NCBI GenBank assembly: GCA_948566455.1 | Contig: CAOYQO010000011.1 | Coordinates: 41,966-105,965, forward strand | Direction of reading: 5' to 3' | Length of the DNA: 64,000 nucleotides | Source: an uncultured Phocaeicola sp. | GTDB taxonomy: Bacteria > Bacteroidota > Bacteroidia > Bacteroidales > Bacteroidaceae | In this document: one piece after another, positions 48,732-57,404 of the stretch | Numbering within the stretch: the first letter of the stretch is position 1 | Layout: each line of letters starts with the position of its first letter | Program-made: the position numbers and the translations under genes | The notes under the pieces: generated by a model | Database searches by the model: none | What the model saw: the letters and a program-made list of their open reading frames with translations, nothing else | What the model was told of the DNA's origin: nothing

Positions 48732-50459
48732 ATGGACGAAAACGTTTGGGAAGAGGTCATACAGGTCAATCCGGCACAGGCGGCATTTTTGGTAATGCCG
48801 TACAAGAACGGGTATGTCATCTATTCACGTGCAACGGGTAAATCATTCATTACCGGTGCCGTGATAGATGATAATATCCGGCTCATGCCGCGAGGTATTA
48901 CCACACTCACACAGGCTACCATTGGGCAGGCGCTCACTAAAACGTTGCCCTCGGCATTCAAGATGCTGGAGATGCTCGGTTACAAACAATGGGATCCGGT
49001 CAGCAAGACCGGTGACTATGTGGTGTGCCGCAGTCCCATTGAAGGATGGTACAGGCCCTATGAACACATCATGTCGTTTGAGTATGGTATCAGCTTCTCC
49101 AATGGCCACATGCTCTACATACTTACCCAAGGTGGTAACAGCCGCGGTCCGAATGCGGATTACAACATCACCGACGAAGCGTTGACGCTCAATAAGGAGA
49201 AGTTTGATCAGGAGGCGGCACCGACCAACCGTGGTAATGAACACATTTTTGGCCGCAAGTCGGAGCATCCGGTTCTGAAGCATCACGGTAACACCTTCCT
49301 TTCCTCCATGCCTTACACGCCTGAACAGAAATGGCTGCTTGAACCGGCCAAGTATTACGAGGAAGAACGCGGCATCCGGCTGTTTGATGTCTGGAATAAG
49401 ATTGTGCGGTTACAGATGCAGCTCATTGATGCAAGGATTGCGAATGATGCGGGACTCTTCAAGGAGATCTGGAATGAAACCGTCCGTCTCAGGCAAAGTA
49501 TCACACCGTTCGTTTCACGCGATGGTACGCTCTTTATCCTTGGTTCTATCTTCGACAATATCGCCAATGTGGGCATGAACTATATCCTGAACCAGTATAA
49601 GGTGATGGATAAGCTTTCCTTCATGATCGAGATCCTGAACTTCATGGTGGATAAGATTGATAGCTGCTATTACCAACTGGATGAACGGCACGTGTATTAC
49701 AATGCGACCAATGACGACTATATCCGTGACTTTGCCGAAGATCATAACTACAACTGGCAGCAGCTTGCCAATAACGATGACAGCCGGCGTGACCTGGACT
49801 GTACCCCCACGAAGCCGCTGGAACTGACGCCTGACTGGGGTTCTGCCGCCTCGTTCCTTGAAGTGGCACAGGAGCGCAACTATGATTTCGTGACGAAGCT
49901 GCTGACCCGTGAGCCGGTGGATAACAATATCAACGAGTTCTTTGTCAAGCGTGATGAAGAAGACGATACGATGGTCAACGCGCTGATGGATAAGTTCTGT
50001 CACTATTACCGTAACCATATCAACAAGCACCTGCATTATTACCGTGACCGCTACGGGGATGCACGCCGTGCCAACAATAAGAAATCCTATAATGAGCTTG
50101 CCATTGAGCGCCTGGAGAAACACGGCTGGACGGTGGAACAGCACACGCATGCGGGTATGGAGCCGCCGCAGCATGATAAATATCTGTTGTGGGCTTCTAT
50201 CCTGGCGGAGAAGGACGAACGGTTCCCGAAGAAGCGTTTCAACGGCTCGAAATGCAAGTACACGCTTATATCCATGAACAACACGCGTGTCATTGAAGAT
50301 CGTGAAGGACGGTTTGCCAAAGATAAGCGCAGCGAGCGCAACCAGTCCATCCTTCCTGAAGAGGCAACGCACTTCGGTGATGCGGTCGATAAACGTGTCT
50401 GGACGAAGTACGGGCATTTGCTCAGGCAGGCTTACGGATTTGTGGACGCACGTATCTGA
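48732..50459 (+). CDS. Terminase large subunit
   Basis: 575 aa. ATPase part: Walker A-like 'YSRATGKSFITGAVIDD' (about residues 33-50) and Walker B 'NADYNITDEALTLNKEKF' (about 143-160), then 'HGNTFLSSMPYTPEQKWLL'. The C-terminal half should hold the RNase-H-like nuclease; acidic residues lie in 'YYNATNDDYIRDFAEDH', 'LDCTPTKPLELTPDWGSAASFLEV' (parts) and 'PPQHDKYLLWASILAEKD'. It packages DNA into proheads using ATP. In this phage it lies downstream of the capsid gene, the reverse of the lambda/HK97 order. Confidence 0.83.
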   Translation: MDENVWEEVIQVNPAQAAFLVMPYKNGYVIYSRATGKSFITGAVIDDNIRLMPRGITTLTQATIGQALTKTLPSAFKMLEMLGYKQWDPVSKTGDYVVCRSPIEGWYRPYEHIMSFEYGISFSNGHMLYILTQGGNSRGPNADYNITDEALTLNKEKFDQEAAPTNRGNEHIFGRKSEHPVLKHHGNTFLSSMPYTPEQKWLLEPAKYYEEERGIRLFDVWNKIVRLQMQLIDARIANDAGLFKEIWNETVRLRQSITPFVSRDGTLFILGSIFDNIANVGMNYILNQYKVMDKLSFMIEILNFMVDKIDSCYYQLDERHVYYNATNDDYIRDFAEDHNYNWQQLANNDDSRRDLDCTPTKPLELTPDWGSAASFLEVAQERNYDFVTKLLTREPVDNNINEFFVKRDEEDDTMVNALMDKFCHYYRNHINKHLHYYRDRYGDARRANNKKSYNELAIERLEKHGWTVEQHTHAGMEPPQHDKYLLWASILAEKDERFPKKRFNGSKCKYTLISMNNTRVIEDREGRFAKDKRSERNQSILPEEATHFGDAVDKRVWTKYGHLLRQAYGFVDARI

Positions 50460-51276
50460 TTCACTTCACACACTCCGCAACAGCAATCGCAATACTTATA
50501 GCAAGACTCGCAATGATTGAGGACCGAACGCCGCACAGGAGGACAGGCGGAGGGTGTTTTCTTCAATGTAAAAACCTGTTACTTTTGTCATATTTCCTTA
50601 CTTTTTGCGGTTTCCCTTGCGCTTTTTGATAGGGCGCGGTAGGAAGAAACTTCCGTTTCTTTTTCCATTCGGATGGAAAACGGGGTGTTGTGTGCTCATT
50701 CTCAAGAAGGTAGTTTTCTTATAACATTCATTAACAGAACCCCCGGCGCGCGCAAAATCCGTACTGAAGAAATAGGCAGGCAAATCTATTTCCCCAGTAC
50801 GGATTTTGCGCGCTTATAGAGGTAGGAAGCATCGCTTCCCGTGTTTGTTTGCACCCATGCAGGTCCCCGGTCTTTTCTGTTTCAAATTCTTAGGTAGAGA
50901 CCGTAGAGCGGTAAGCGTTCCGCTTGACGTACCTCCGTTTCTCTTCCGGAACTCCTTTTCATTTCTGCATGTCTGTATGCGGTCAGGTAGTCTTTTGAGT
51001 CCGCAAATGTAGGGCACCGGTCTGACAAGCAAGGTCAGGCGTTGTCCGCTAAAAAATCTCCACCTTGCAGGTAGTATTCAAGCCTCCGGTTTTAGTCGGA
51101 ACCTTGCAGAATGTCATCCTCGGCACCTCAATTATTGCGGCATCAAAAGGCAACCATACCGCACGTCATACAGACACGCCGGAATAAAAAAAAAAGTCGT
51201 TCCGGGAAACGGAGAATCTGAAAAAGGCTCCACCCGACGACTCCAAAAATCCAGAATAAAATTAAAACTTACAATT
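50460..51276. other. 817-bp gene-free region before the cargo genes
   Basis: The stretch contains a large inverted repeat (listed separately), the direct repeat ACCTTGCAG at about 51062 and 51102, a small GGTT / AACC hairpin between them, and an A10 run near 51188 followed by GTCGTTCCGGG and, 34 bp later, CGACGAC (stem). The short frames in it lack coding character. This looks like a long structured leader of the phosphoribosyltransferase-RadC pair. Confidence 0.5.
50746..50813. repeat. Large inverted repeat after the terminase gene
   Basis: Perfect 18-bp arms GCGCGCAAAATCCGTACT (50748-50765) and its complement (50796-50813); the 30-nt loop holds a second 7-bp stem GAAATAG / CTATTTC (50769-50775, 50786-50792). 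No T-run follows. It marks the left side of the cargo segment. Confidence 0.7.
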
Positions 51277-51843
51277 ATGGCAGCAAAAAGAAACATTCCC
51301 GAAGCATGGAAAAATCAGTGGCATAAACCAATGATTTCCTTATTTGACTACATACCGGCAAGATACGAGGCTACAGAACGGGAAAAACAAATCCGCTCAC
51401 TGATATGGGACTTCAAGGCAGGGAAACGCAGCAAACAGGTAGCGGCTATCGTAGCGGGTAAGATAGCGGAAAAATTCGGTTCGTTTGCCGATACCATTGT
51501 GTTTGTCTGTGTTCCTGCAAGTTCGGCAGAACGGACGGAAAAACGCTATCGGGACTTTTGCGAAGAGGTTTCCAACCTTTGCGGGTGTATGAATGGCTAC
51601 AAAGCCGTGAAAGTGGGCGGTAAACGTATGACCATCCACGAAACCAAGAAAGGCAAAAGCATACAGAACACGGAAACTATTACGCTGAATACTGACTTTT
51701 TCAACGGAAAGCGGGTACTGGTTTTTGATGACATACTAACGAAAGGACACAGCTACGCACAATTTGCGTGCGCACTGGAGCAATTAGGTGCGGAAGTGTT
51801 GGGAGGTTATTTTTTAGGTAGAACAATTCTTTCTTATAACTAA
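51277..51843 (+). CDS. Phosphoribosyltransferase-domain protein (ComF/PRTase-like) of the cargo pair
   Basis: 188 aa. 'FADTIVFVCVPASSAERTEKRYRDFCEEV' and the PRPP loop 'NGKRVLVFDDILTKGHSYAQFACAL' (about residues 143-168) give the type I PRTase fold. The N-terminus 'IPEAWKNQWHKPMISLFDYIPARYEATEREKQIRSLIW' (parts) is peculiar to Bacteroides mobile-element members. No enzyme partner for base salvage is near; the RadC-like gene follows after 15 bp. It may act on nucleotide signals or bases during infection, but this is speculation. Confidence 0.8.
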   Translation: MAAKRNIPEAWKNQWHKPMISLFDYIPARYEATEREKQIRSLIWDFKAGKRSKQVAAIVAGKIAEKFGSFADTIVFVCVPASSAERTEKRYRDFCEEVSNLCGCMNGYKAVKVGGKRMTIHETKKGKSIQNTETITLNTDFFNGKRVLVFDDILTKGHSYAQFACALEQLGAEVLGGYFLGRTILSYN

Positions 51844-51858
51844 TATATATTTTTTGTT

Positions 51859-52449
51859 ATGAATACTTTATTCGATAATGATTGCCGCTACATGAGTGAC
51901 AGTGAACTGATTTACGAGATTAGCAATAACAGGCAGATTATTTCAGACGTTGAACGCAGCAACGGGGAGATAGACATCGACAGGCTGTTTTCATCCTTGA
52001 CGCCTGGACGTAAGAAAGTAGCCGTGGCAGCGGTGGAGATGTACAAGAGACAGCAGTCTCAACAGGTTGAACGCAGGCTTATACGAATGAGCAAGGATGT
52101 ATATGATTTGATGCAGCCGTTAATTGGTGATTTACGGAATGAGGAGTTTTGGGTAGTGGCTATTAATAATGCATCCCGAATAATCAAGAAAGTACAGGTT
52201 TCAGTAGGCGGTATAGACCAGACTTCGGCAGATGTACGGCTGATAATGCAGGTGTTGATAAATACGGGAGCTTCGCAGTTTGCAGCGGTACACAATCATC
52301 CGAGCGGCAACAGCCGACCGAGCAATGATGACAAGAGGCTGACGGAACAGTTAAAAAAGGCGGCAGGGATATTCAACATTCGGATGATGGACCATGTAAT
52401 TATAACGAATGACGGATATTATAGCTTTTGCGATGAAGGGATGATTTGA
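51859..52449 (+). CDS. RadC-like JAB-domain protein
   Basis: 196 aa. The C-terminal 110 residues form the RadC-type JAB/MPN domain with 'FAAVHNHPSGNSRPSNDDKRLTEQLKKA': HxHP(S)G(x)9-D metal motif at about residues 142-158, and 'RMMDHVIITNDGYYSFCDEGMI' at the end. The N-terminus is short and lacks the usual HhH unit. RadC-like JAB proteins are frequent on Bacteroides mobile elements; their substrate is unknown. It forms a pair with the PRTase gene, inserted between terminase and holin genes. Confidence 0.88.
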   Translation: MNTLFDNDCRYMSDSELIYEISNNRQIISDVERSNGEIDIDRLFSSLTPGRKKVAVAAVEMYKRQQSQQVERRLIRMSKDVYDLMQPLIGDLRNEEFWVVAINNASRIIKKVQVSVGGIDQTSADVRLIMQVLINTGASQFAAVHNHPSGNSRPSNDDKRLTEQLKKAAGIFNIRMMDHVIITNDGYYSFCDEGMI

Positions 52450-52454
52450 CGGAT

Positions 52455-52506
52455 GGGGTGCGGGCGCACCCATTCCGTTTGCTCGCACGCTCGCAAACGG
52501 AATGGG
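52455..52506. repeat. Double hairpin after the RadC-like gene
   Basis: Two consecutive dyads: GGGGTGC / GCACCC (about 52455-52471) and the perfect 14-bp repeat CCCATTCCGTTTGC / GCAAACGGAATGGG (52469-52482, 52493-52506) around a TCGCACGCTC loop. It marks the right side of the cargo segment. Confidence 0.65.
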
Positions 52507-52593
52507 ACCCAAAGCGGTATTTTGTTTTATGTTTCCCGTTCCTTCAACCACGGAGGGGCTTTTTTTGTCCTATGAAAGCGGATGGTATGATTG

Positions 52594-52601
52594 TACCTTT
52601 G
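52594..52601 (+). promoter_or_regulatory. -7 promoter element of the holin unit
   Basis: TACCTTTG, 14 bp before the ATG at 52616, downstream of a T8 run that ends the cargo unit. The possible -33 TTTG is 26 bp upstream, somewhat far. Confidence 0.45.
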
Positions 52602-52615
52602 TGACAAAAAAAGAT

Positions 52616-53176
52616 ATGATACGCTTTATTACCAAGTTTGTCGGTACCTATGGGTATGATTCCCTGAAGGAGTTCTTTCTTTCGGTGGCGCCCAGTTTCA
52701 AATATAACCTGCAACTGCCGGCTATCTCCTTCAGTGCAATCACTGCGGTAGTCAGTGAATGGATAGGTATTACCCCGTTGCTGGCGATGGCCATGCTGAT
52801 CGCCATTGTTTCCGAGATGTGGACGGGCATCAGGGCAAGCAAGATTCAGGGCATAGGATTTGAATCCTTCCGTTTCTCACGCTGTATCATCAAGCTGTGT
52901 ATCTGGCTGACCATCATTTATATCACCCACTCATTCTATCTGGAGAGCAAGGCGGGGGCTGAAGAAAGCTTCATCATGCTGCTGGCCACCCTGTTCTTTT
53001 CCATTGTCAAAGTGTTCGTCATGACCTGGTTCTGTGTGGAGCACGTGACAAGCATACTGGAGAATCTGGCGGTTATTGACGGCAAGCCTAAAGATACGCT
53101 GATCAAGCAGGTGGGCATGTTGTGGGTGACGGTTACAGACAAGTTTAAAAAGAAGGTAGATGAGACGGAACGTTAG
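52616..53176 (+). CDS. Phage holin
   Basis: 186 aa from the Met at 52616. Three transmembrane helices follow a 40-residue amphipathic N-terminus: 'FSAITAVVSEWIGITPLLAMAMLIAIVSEMWTGI' (parts), 'IIKLCIWLTIIYITHSFYL' and 'FIMLLATLFFSIVKVFVMTWFCVEH'. This matches the Bacteroidetes phage holin family (toxin-secretion/phage-lysis type). It makes membrane lesions for lysis. The longer frame from 52502 runs through the promoter and T-run. Its end overlaps the next gene by 17 bp. Confidence 0.82.
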   Translation: MIRFITKFVGTYGYDSLKEFFLSVAPSFKYNLQLPAISFSAITAVVSEWIGITPLLAMAMLIAIVSEMWTGIRASKIQGIGFESFRFSRCIIKLCIWLTIIYITHSFYLESKAGAEESFIMLLATLFFSIVKVFVMTWFCVEHVTSILENLAVIDGKPKDTLIKQVGMLWVTVTDKFKKKVDETER

Positions 53177-53660
53177 CTATATGTTGTTATGTGCGGTTAT
53201 TGCGCTTCTTTCCTATCAAGTCGGCTATTGGCTGGGATCCCGTCACCGGAGTATTGTCCGCGTTCCGGAAACGGTGGTCAGGCATGATACGATACGACCT
53301 GCCATTCCGGAACCGGAGGTAATTGTCCGTGAGGTACCCGCAGAAGTGGATACGGCGGCTATACTGACCGACTATTTCTCGGAGAAGCATTATCTCGATA
53401 CGATTATTGAGCGTCCTTACCTGCGGGTGGAAATGACCGATGTCATATCCCGCAATGCGCTACTTGACCGTACCGTAGTGGTGGATTATCGGCAACCGGT
53501 CGTTTATAACAATACCCTGGCTCTGGGATTGGATGCCGGGCGTTACAGCTGTGTGTTGTCCGCGGGGTATCGGCGTAAGTCATGGGAGTTCAGGGCGGGC
53601 TATGACCTGTACAATAAATCACTGGTGTTGGGGGGATCTAAAGATTTGTGGAGATGGTAG
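53160..53660 (+). CDS. Candidate spanin-like membrane-anchored phage protein
   Basis: 166 aa. One N-terminal transmembrane helix ('YMLLCAVIALLSYQVGYWLGS'), a Pro/Glu-rich linker ('RPAIPEPEVIVREVPAEVDT') and a beta-rich C-terminus ('LRVEMTDVISRNALLDRTVVVDY', 'YSCVLSAGYRRKSWEFRAGYDLY', parts) that could span the periplasm. Next to the holin, a spanin or lysis accessory role is likely, although the protein is not a classical i-spanin. No endolysin gene is visible nearby. Confidence 0.62.
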   Translation: MRRNVSYMLLCAVIALLSYQVGYWLGSRHRSIVRVPETVVRHDTIRPAIPEPEVIVREVPAEVDTAAILTDYFSEKHYLDTIIERPYLRVEMTDVISRNALLDRTVVVDYRQPVVYNNTLALGLDAGRYSCVLSAGYRRKSWEFRAGYDLYNKSLVLGGSKDLWRW

Positions 53661-54730
53661 CGAATTTGGTCAATAACACGTATCTGTTTTCCGCCGATAT
53701 GGAGGATATCCGTATTACGGACGTACATGAGAAACTGGCTTTCAAGATGACGGTTGACGGGCAGGAGGCACTTTCTGAAGTATATTACCCGGACAGTGGG
53801 AACGCAGTCGTCATTTGCGATCCGGGTGATATCATCAATGAATATTTCGTTCGTCCGGAACTGGGAGGCGGTGATGACCGGATCATATTGCCGCCCATGA
53901 CGGTACAACTGTCCCTTTCAGATAGCGAGGCAACTGCTGACTACACGCTTTATGTGTTCCACTCAAGATACCGCGTGTCTTTCGAGCCGCTGACCGGCTT
54001 CATATTTTATTCCCGCTATAAAATCAAGCATATCAGGCAGAATACGATTGATTACCTTTCCTTCTTCGTGTCTGACAAGACAAAAGTGTATCTGGATATC
54101 ATCCACCTGGAATCCGGCAGCAGCGTCAAGAAAACCGTTGAGCTGCAACTCTCCGATGCCAACCGGATGATGGCATATAACATGAGTCCGGTTAAGGTGG
54201 GCAAACTCGCGGGTCTCAGGGCCGACAATATCTTATCGTATGATGCACGCATCACCGATGGCACATTGACGGACCTTGTAAGGTATGTCATTGACCGGAA
54301 AAGCCACCGTGAAATGCACCAGTTCCTCTACTACAATGTATTCGGGCTGCCGGAATCCATATCATTCTCAGGATTGGTGCAGTATAGTCCGGAACTGGAG
54401 GGTGATATCGCGGACATGGTGAAGCTGAAAAGAAGATTCAATCCGTTTTTCAATGATCTGCGCACGGTCAACACCGGGTATTTGGACGAAAACAAATACA
54501 AGGCCCTGATAGACATGCTTACCTCTCCGGTACAGCGATGGTACGACACGCCTTCGCTGCCGATGGAGATCATCATCACAGATATTGACTTTACCCATAC
54601 GAAAATGGGCAACCAGCGGGTAAACGTGAATCTGACCTTCTGTCCGGCAAGCCGGAAGCATCAGGTATTTGACAGGTACTCGTTTGGTGGCGGTATCTTC
54701 GATTATACATTTGACAGGACATTTGAATAA
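53654..54730 (+). CDS. Phage structural protein of unknown role
   Basis: 358 aa, beta-rich, no signal peptide. Parts: 'VNNTYLFSADMEDIRITDVHEKLAFKMTVDG', 'YTLYVFHSRYRVSFEPLTGFIF' and 'MGNQRVNVNLTFCPASRKHQVFDRY'. High content of strands and acidic residues suggests a tail or baseplate component. Start at the Met at 53654, overlapping the previous gene by 7 bp; a GTG at 53648 is the alternative. Confidence 0.68.
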   Translation: MVANLVNNTYLFSADMEDIRITDVHEKLAFKMTVDGQEALSEVYYPDSGNAVVICDPGDIINEYFVRPELGGGDDRIILPPMTVQLSLSDSEATADYTLYVFHSRYRVSFEPLTGFIFYSRYKIKHIRQNTIDYLSFFVSDKTKVYLDIIHLESGSSVKKTVELQLSDANRMMAYNMSPVKVGKLAGLRADNILSYDARITDGTLTDLVRYVIDRKSHREMHQFLYYNVFGLPESISFSGLVQYSPELEGDIADMVKLKRRFNPFFNDLRTVNTGYLDENKYKALIDMLTSPVQRWYDTPSLPMEIIITDIDFTHTKMGNQRVNVNLTFCPASRKHQVFDRYSFGGGIFDYTFDRTFE

Positions 54731-54739
54731 AAATATACA

Positions 54740-55018
54740 ATGGAAACAATACGCAGAAATTTGGCATTGGCCGACATGGATATCCGCAGGGATGAACGCG
54801 GGAACCGGCGCGTCTTTTCGATAAAATTCGTCAGCAAGGAGGGCAAGGTCTACTTTATCCCGCAGGCTTATGCCTGTGGTGCCGGACGCATGAACATGAA
54901 GGAATACCAGCTTCGGGGTGTACAGCCCTGCGACTGCAAAGGCAATCCCGAAGGGCATCCCTATCCCGTGGATATTGATCTTATACTGGAGTATAACAAA
55001 ATGAAAATCGTATTCTGA
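54740..55018 (+). CDS. Small phage protein before the portal gene
   Basis: 92 aa: 'LALADMDIRRDERGNRRVFSIKFVSKEGKVYFIPQAYACGAGRMNMKEYQLRGVQPCDCKGNPEGHPYPVDIDLILEYNKMKIVF' (cited by parts: IKFVSKEGKVYFIPQAYA, GVQPCDCKGNPEGHPYPV). Two or three Cys/His that may bind metal. Its stop overlaps the portal start (TGATG). Function unknown; linked to the portal by coupling. Confidence 0.7.
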   Translation: METIRRNLALADMDIRRDERGNRRVFSIKFVSKEGKVYFIPQAYACGAGRMNMKEYQLRGVQPCDCKGNPEGHPYPVDIDLILEYNKMKIVF

Positions 55019-56373
55019 TGAACATACTGTTTAATTCAAGCGGCATTCCCCTGCTGATGCAGTCCACGTACATATTCGGAGAGACTACCGGGGCACCGCA
55101 GAACGAGATGAAGGACCGTGCCAGGATCCTGTCGCCATACGACTTGTCGAATGTCAGCTACATAGACATTGACGGGGTGAAGGTGCGCCCATGGGGAGAT
55201 GAGAATGATTTCCCGCAGAAGGCGGCCGAAGAGATTGGCAACACCAGTGTGCTCAATACCGGATTGAAATTTCTCCGGAACCTGACACTTGGTCAAGGTA
55301 TTTATCCTTGTACGGTGAACGGTTACGATGATGGCGGCAACGAGATACTGAAGCCGGTTACGGATAGCCGGGTACAGGCTTTTGTCGCTTCCCGGAATGT
55401 AAGGCGCTACATGGAGAAGGTATTACGGGATTATCTGAAGTTCGGCAACGGGGCTGTCCAGTTCGTACCGTCGGCAGCCGGCAATTCTTTTGCAGGTGTC
55501 AATCCAGTTAACGCGCTTTATCGCCGTTATTCCGAAGTGGATGAATACGGGGCATGTAAATGTATTGTTTCCGGATATTGGCCGCAGCGTCCGGACAAGG
55601 GGCAGTACACCAAGCTGGAGGTATTGTCTGAATATGATCCGCAGATGCACGCCGAGGTGTTAAAGTTTGCCGGGAAGATGAAGAACGGTTTTATCCTGCC
55701 GGTGCGTGACAGCTGGAGCAATGATGATCTTTACGGCATGCCTGTCTGGTGGCCGGCATACGTTTGCGGATGGGTGGAGATTGCCCATCTTATCCCCCAT
55801 TTCCTCAAGAAAGCCTATAAAAACCAGATTACCTGGAAGTGGCATGTACAGATACCATACTCCTATTGGGAGAAGAAATACCCTTCCAAGGACTATTCCG
55901 TCACAGAACGCGAAGCGGCCATTCAGAAGTATATGGATTCGGTAGAACAGAATCTTTGCGGGCCGGACAATGCTGAGAAACCGATCTTCTCACATTATGC
56001 CGTCAATGAGATGAACGGCAGGATTGAAGAGGAATGGAAGATCAAGCCGCTGGAGAATAAATACCAGGGCAGCGACAACCTTCCGGTATCGGCAGCCGCC
56101 AACTCCGAGATATTGTTTGCCTTAATGGTCAATCCCAATGTGCTCGGTGCCGGTATGCCGGGCGGTACATACGCCGGCAATCAGGGCGGTTCCAATATCC
56201 GTGAGGCGTTCCTTGTGAATATTGCCAATGCCTGGATTGACCGGCAGAATATTCTGGATCCGATTGAACTCTACATAAAAATGAACGGTATGCCGGAGTG
56301 TGAACTGCGTTTCCGCAATACCATTTTAGTAACCCTCGATACCGGAAGCGGTACCAAAAAAACGTTGAGCTAA
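55018..56373 (+). CDS. Portal protein
   Basis: 451 aa. Portal-type sequence: 'DYLKFGNGAVQFVPSAAG', 'IAHLIPHFLKKAYKNQITWKW', 'YMDSVEQNLCGPDNAEKPIFSHYAVNEMNGRIEEEWKI' (parts) and the C-terminal 'AAANSEILFALMVNPNVLGAGMPGGTYAGNQGGSNIREAFLV', a pattern typical of phage portals. It forms the dodecameric ring at one prohead vertex for DNA passage and tail attachment. Placed after holin and before connector genes, i.e. far from capsid and terminase, unusual. Confidence 0.82.
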   Translation: MNILFNSSGIPLLMQSTYIFGETTGAPQNEMKDRARILSPYDLSNVSYIDIDGVKVRPWGDENDFPQKAAEEIGNTSVLNTGLKFLRNLTLGQGIYPCTVNGYDDGGNEILKPVTDSRVQAFVASRNVRRYMEKVLRDYLKFGNGAVQFVPSAAGNSFAGVNPVNALYRRYSEVDEYGACKCIVSGYWPQRPDKGQYTKLEVLSEYDPQMHAEVLKFAGKMKNGFILPVRDSWSNDDLYGMPVWWPAYVCGWVEIAHLIPHFLKKAYKNQITWKWHVQIPYSYWEKKYPSKDYSVTEREAAIQKYMDSVEQNLCGPDNAEKPIFSHYAVNEMNGRIEEEWKIKPLENKYQGSDNLPVSAAANSEILFALMVNPNVLGAGMPGGTYAGNQGGSNIREAFLVNIANAWIDRQNILDPIELYIKMNGMPECELRFRNTILVTLDTGSGTKKTLS

Positions 56374-57404
56374 TGATATTCAGTGCAGAGAAATGGAACA
56401 AGGGTGCCGAACTCAAGGCACTGATGAAGGTGAATACCGCGATTTCGTTTGACATGATGGAGGCGCCGCTTCGGGGTGCCTTCCGACAATACCTTGTACC
56501 GTTATTAGGCGATGCGATGGCGGGCGAAGTGGTTGAAATCTATAATTTCGGTCCGGATCCGGATGTGTTGGAACAGAATACTGAAGGGGCAACCGAACGG
56601 GAGAAGCTGGATGCCCGGCTGCTTGAGATCTGCCAGCGTGCGAATGCGAACTTGGCGTTCTGGAATGATTTCGATGAAATCAGCGTCCGGATCACGGATG
56701 CGGGATTTCAACGGCAGAAGTCCGACAATGAATCCTTTCAAGGGGTCTATAAGTATCAGGAAGACAATCTTCGCATGTCTTTCCGCAACAAGGGGTTCAA
56801 TGCGCTGGATGAGCTGCTTGAGTTCCTGTATGCCCATATAGCGGAATATCCGGAATTTGCGACCTCACAGGCTTACCAGGACCGCAAATCGGCCATCGTT
56901 CGCAATACCGCGGATGTGAATGATGTCTGTTTCATTGGCGGCAGCCGGATTATCTTCCTGCGGTTGCAGCCGCATCTGAAATTTGTGGAGGAAATGTTAC
57001 TTCAGCCGGCTATCGGTGACAGGCTTTATGAGCATCTGATTGACGGGTTGGTCAATCCGCCTGAAGATGAAGAGCGGCGGAAGAATGTGGAACGCTTGCG
57101 CCTGGCTTGTTCCCGCTATATCGGGACAATGGCGGTCAGACGGCTGCTGATGGAGACGGGCAGCATTACGGACCGCGGACTGTACTTTACAACAATCCGG
57201 TCAGGTGAAAAGAGTAATGAACAGAAAGAGCCGGTTGATACGAAACGGATAGCCGTACAGATACAGAACCTGAAGGCGGATGCCGACATGTACATGACGG
57301 CATTGCTGCGGATTGCCCGCAGTTATTTTACTGATTACTATGCCGGTGATCCCCGAAGGATATTCGACCGGGACAATGACCGTAAACGTACATTCTGGGT
57401 ATGA
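56373..57404 (+). CDS. Head-tail connector-like protein (DUF6712 type)
   Basis: 343 aa, helical: 'MIFSAEKWNKGAELKALMKVNTAISFDMM', 'RQYLVPLLGDAMAGEVVEIYN', 'FIGGSRIIFLRLQPHLKFVEEMLLQPAIG' (parts), 'DADMYMTALLRIARSYFTDYYAGDPRR'. The repeated 'L-YL-P-LG' and 'FL-L-P-L' elements resemble DUF6712 proteins of Bacteroidetes phages, which stand directly after the portal. Start overlaps the portal stop. A connector/neck role is inferred from position. Confidence 0.7.
   Translation: MIFSAEKWNKGAELKALMKVNTAISFDMMEAPLRGAFRQYLVPLLGDAMAGEVVEIYNFGPDPDVLEQNTEGATEREKLDARLLEICQRANANLAFWNDFDEISVRITDAGFQRQKSDNESFQGVYKYQEDNLRMSFRNKGFNALDELLEFLYAHIAEYPEFATSQAYQDRKSAIVRNTADVNDVCFIGGSRIIFLRLQPHLKFVEEMLLQPAIGDRLYEHLIDGLVNPPEDEERRKNVERLRLACSRYIGTMAVRRLLMETGSITDRGLYFTTIRSGEKSNEQKEPVDTKRIAVQIQNLKADADMYMTALLRIARSYFTDYYAGDPRRIFDRDNDRKRTFWV

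Noticed and set aside
49515..50417. 300-aa minus-strand frame inside terL
   Set aside because: Antisense shadow of the terminase frame, with Val/Ile/Arg-rich composition typical of reversed codons.
50806..51032. Short frames on both strands after terL
   Set aside because: Lie in the structured leader, overlap each other on opposite strands and show no coding bias.
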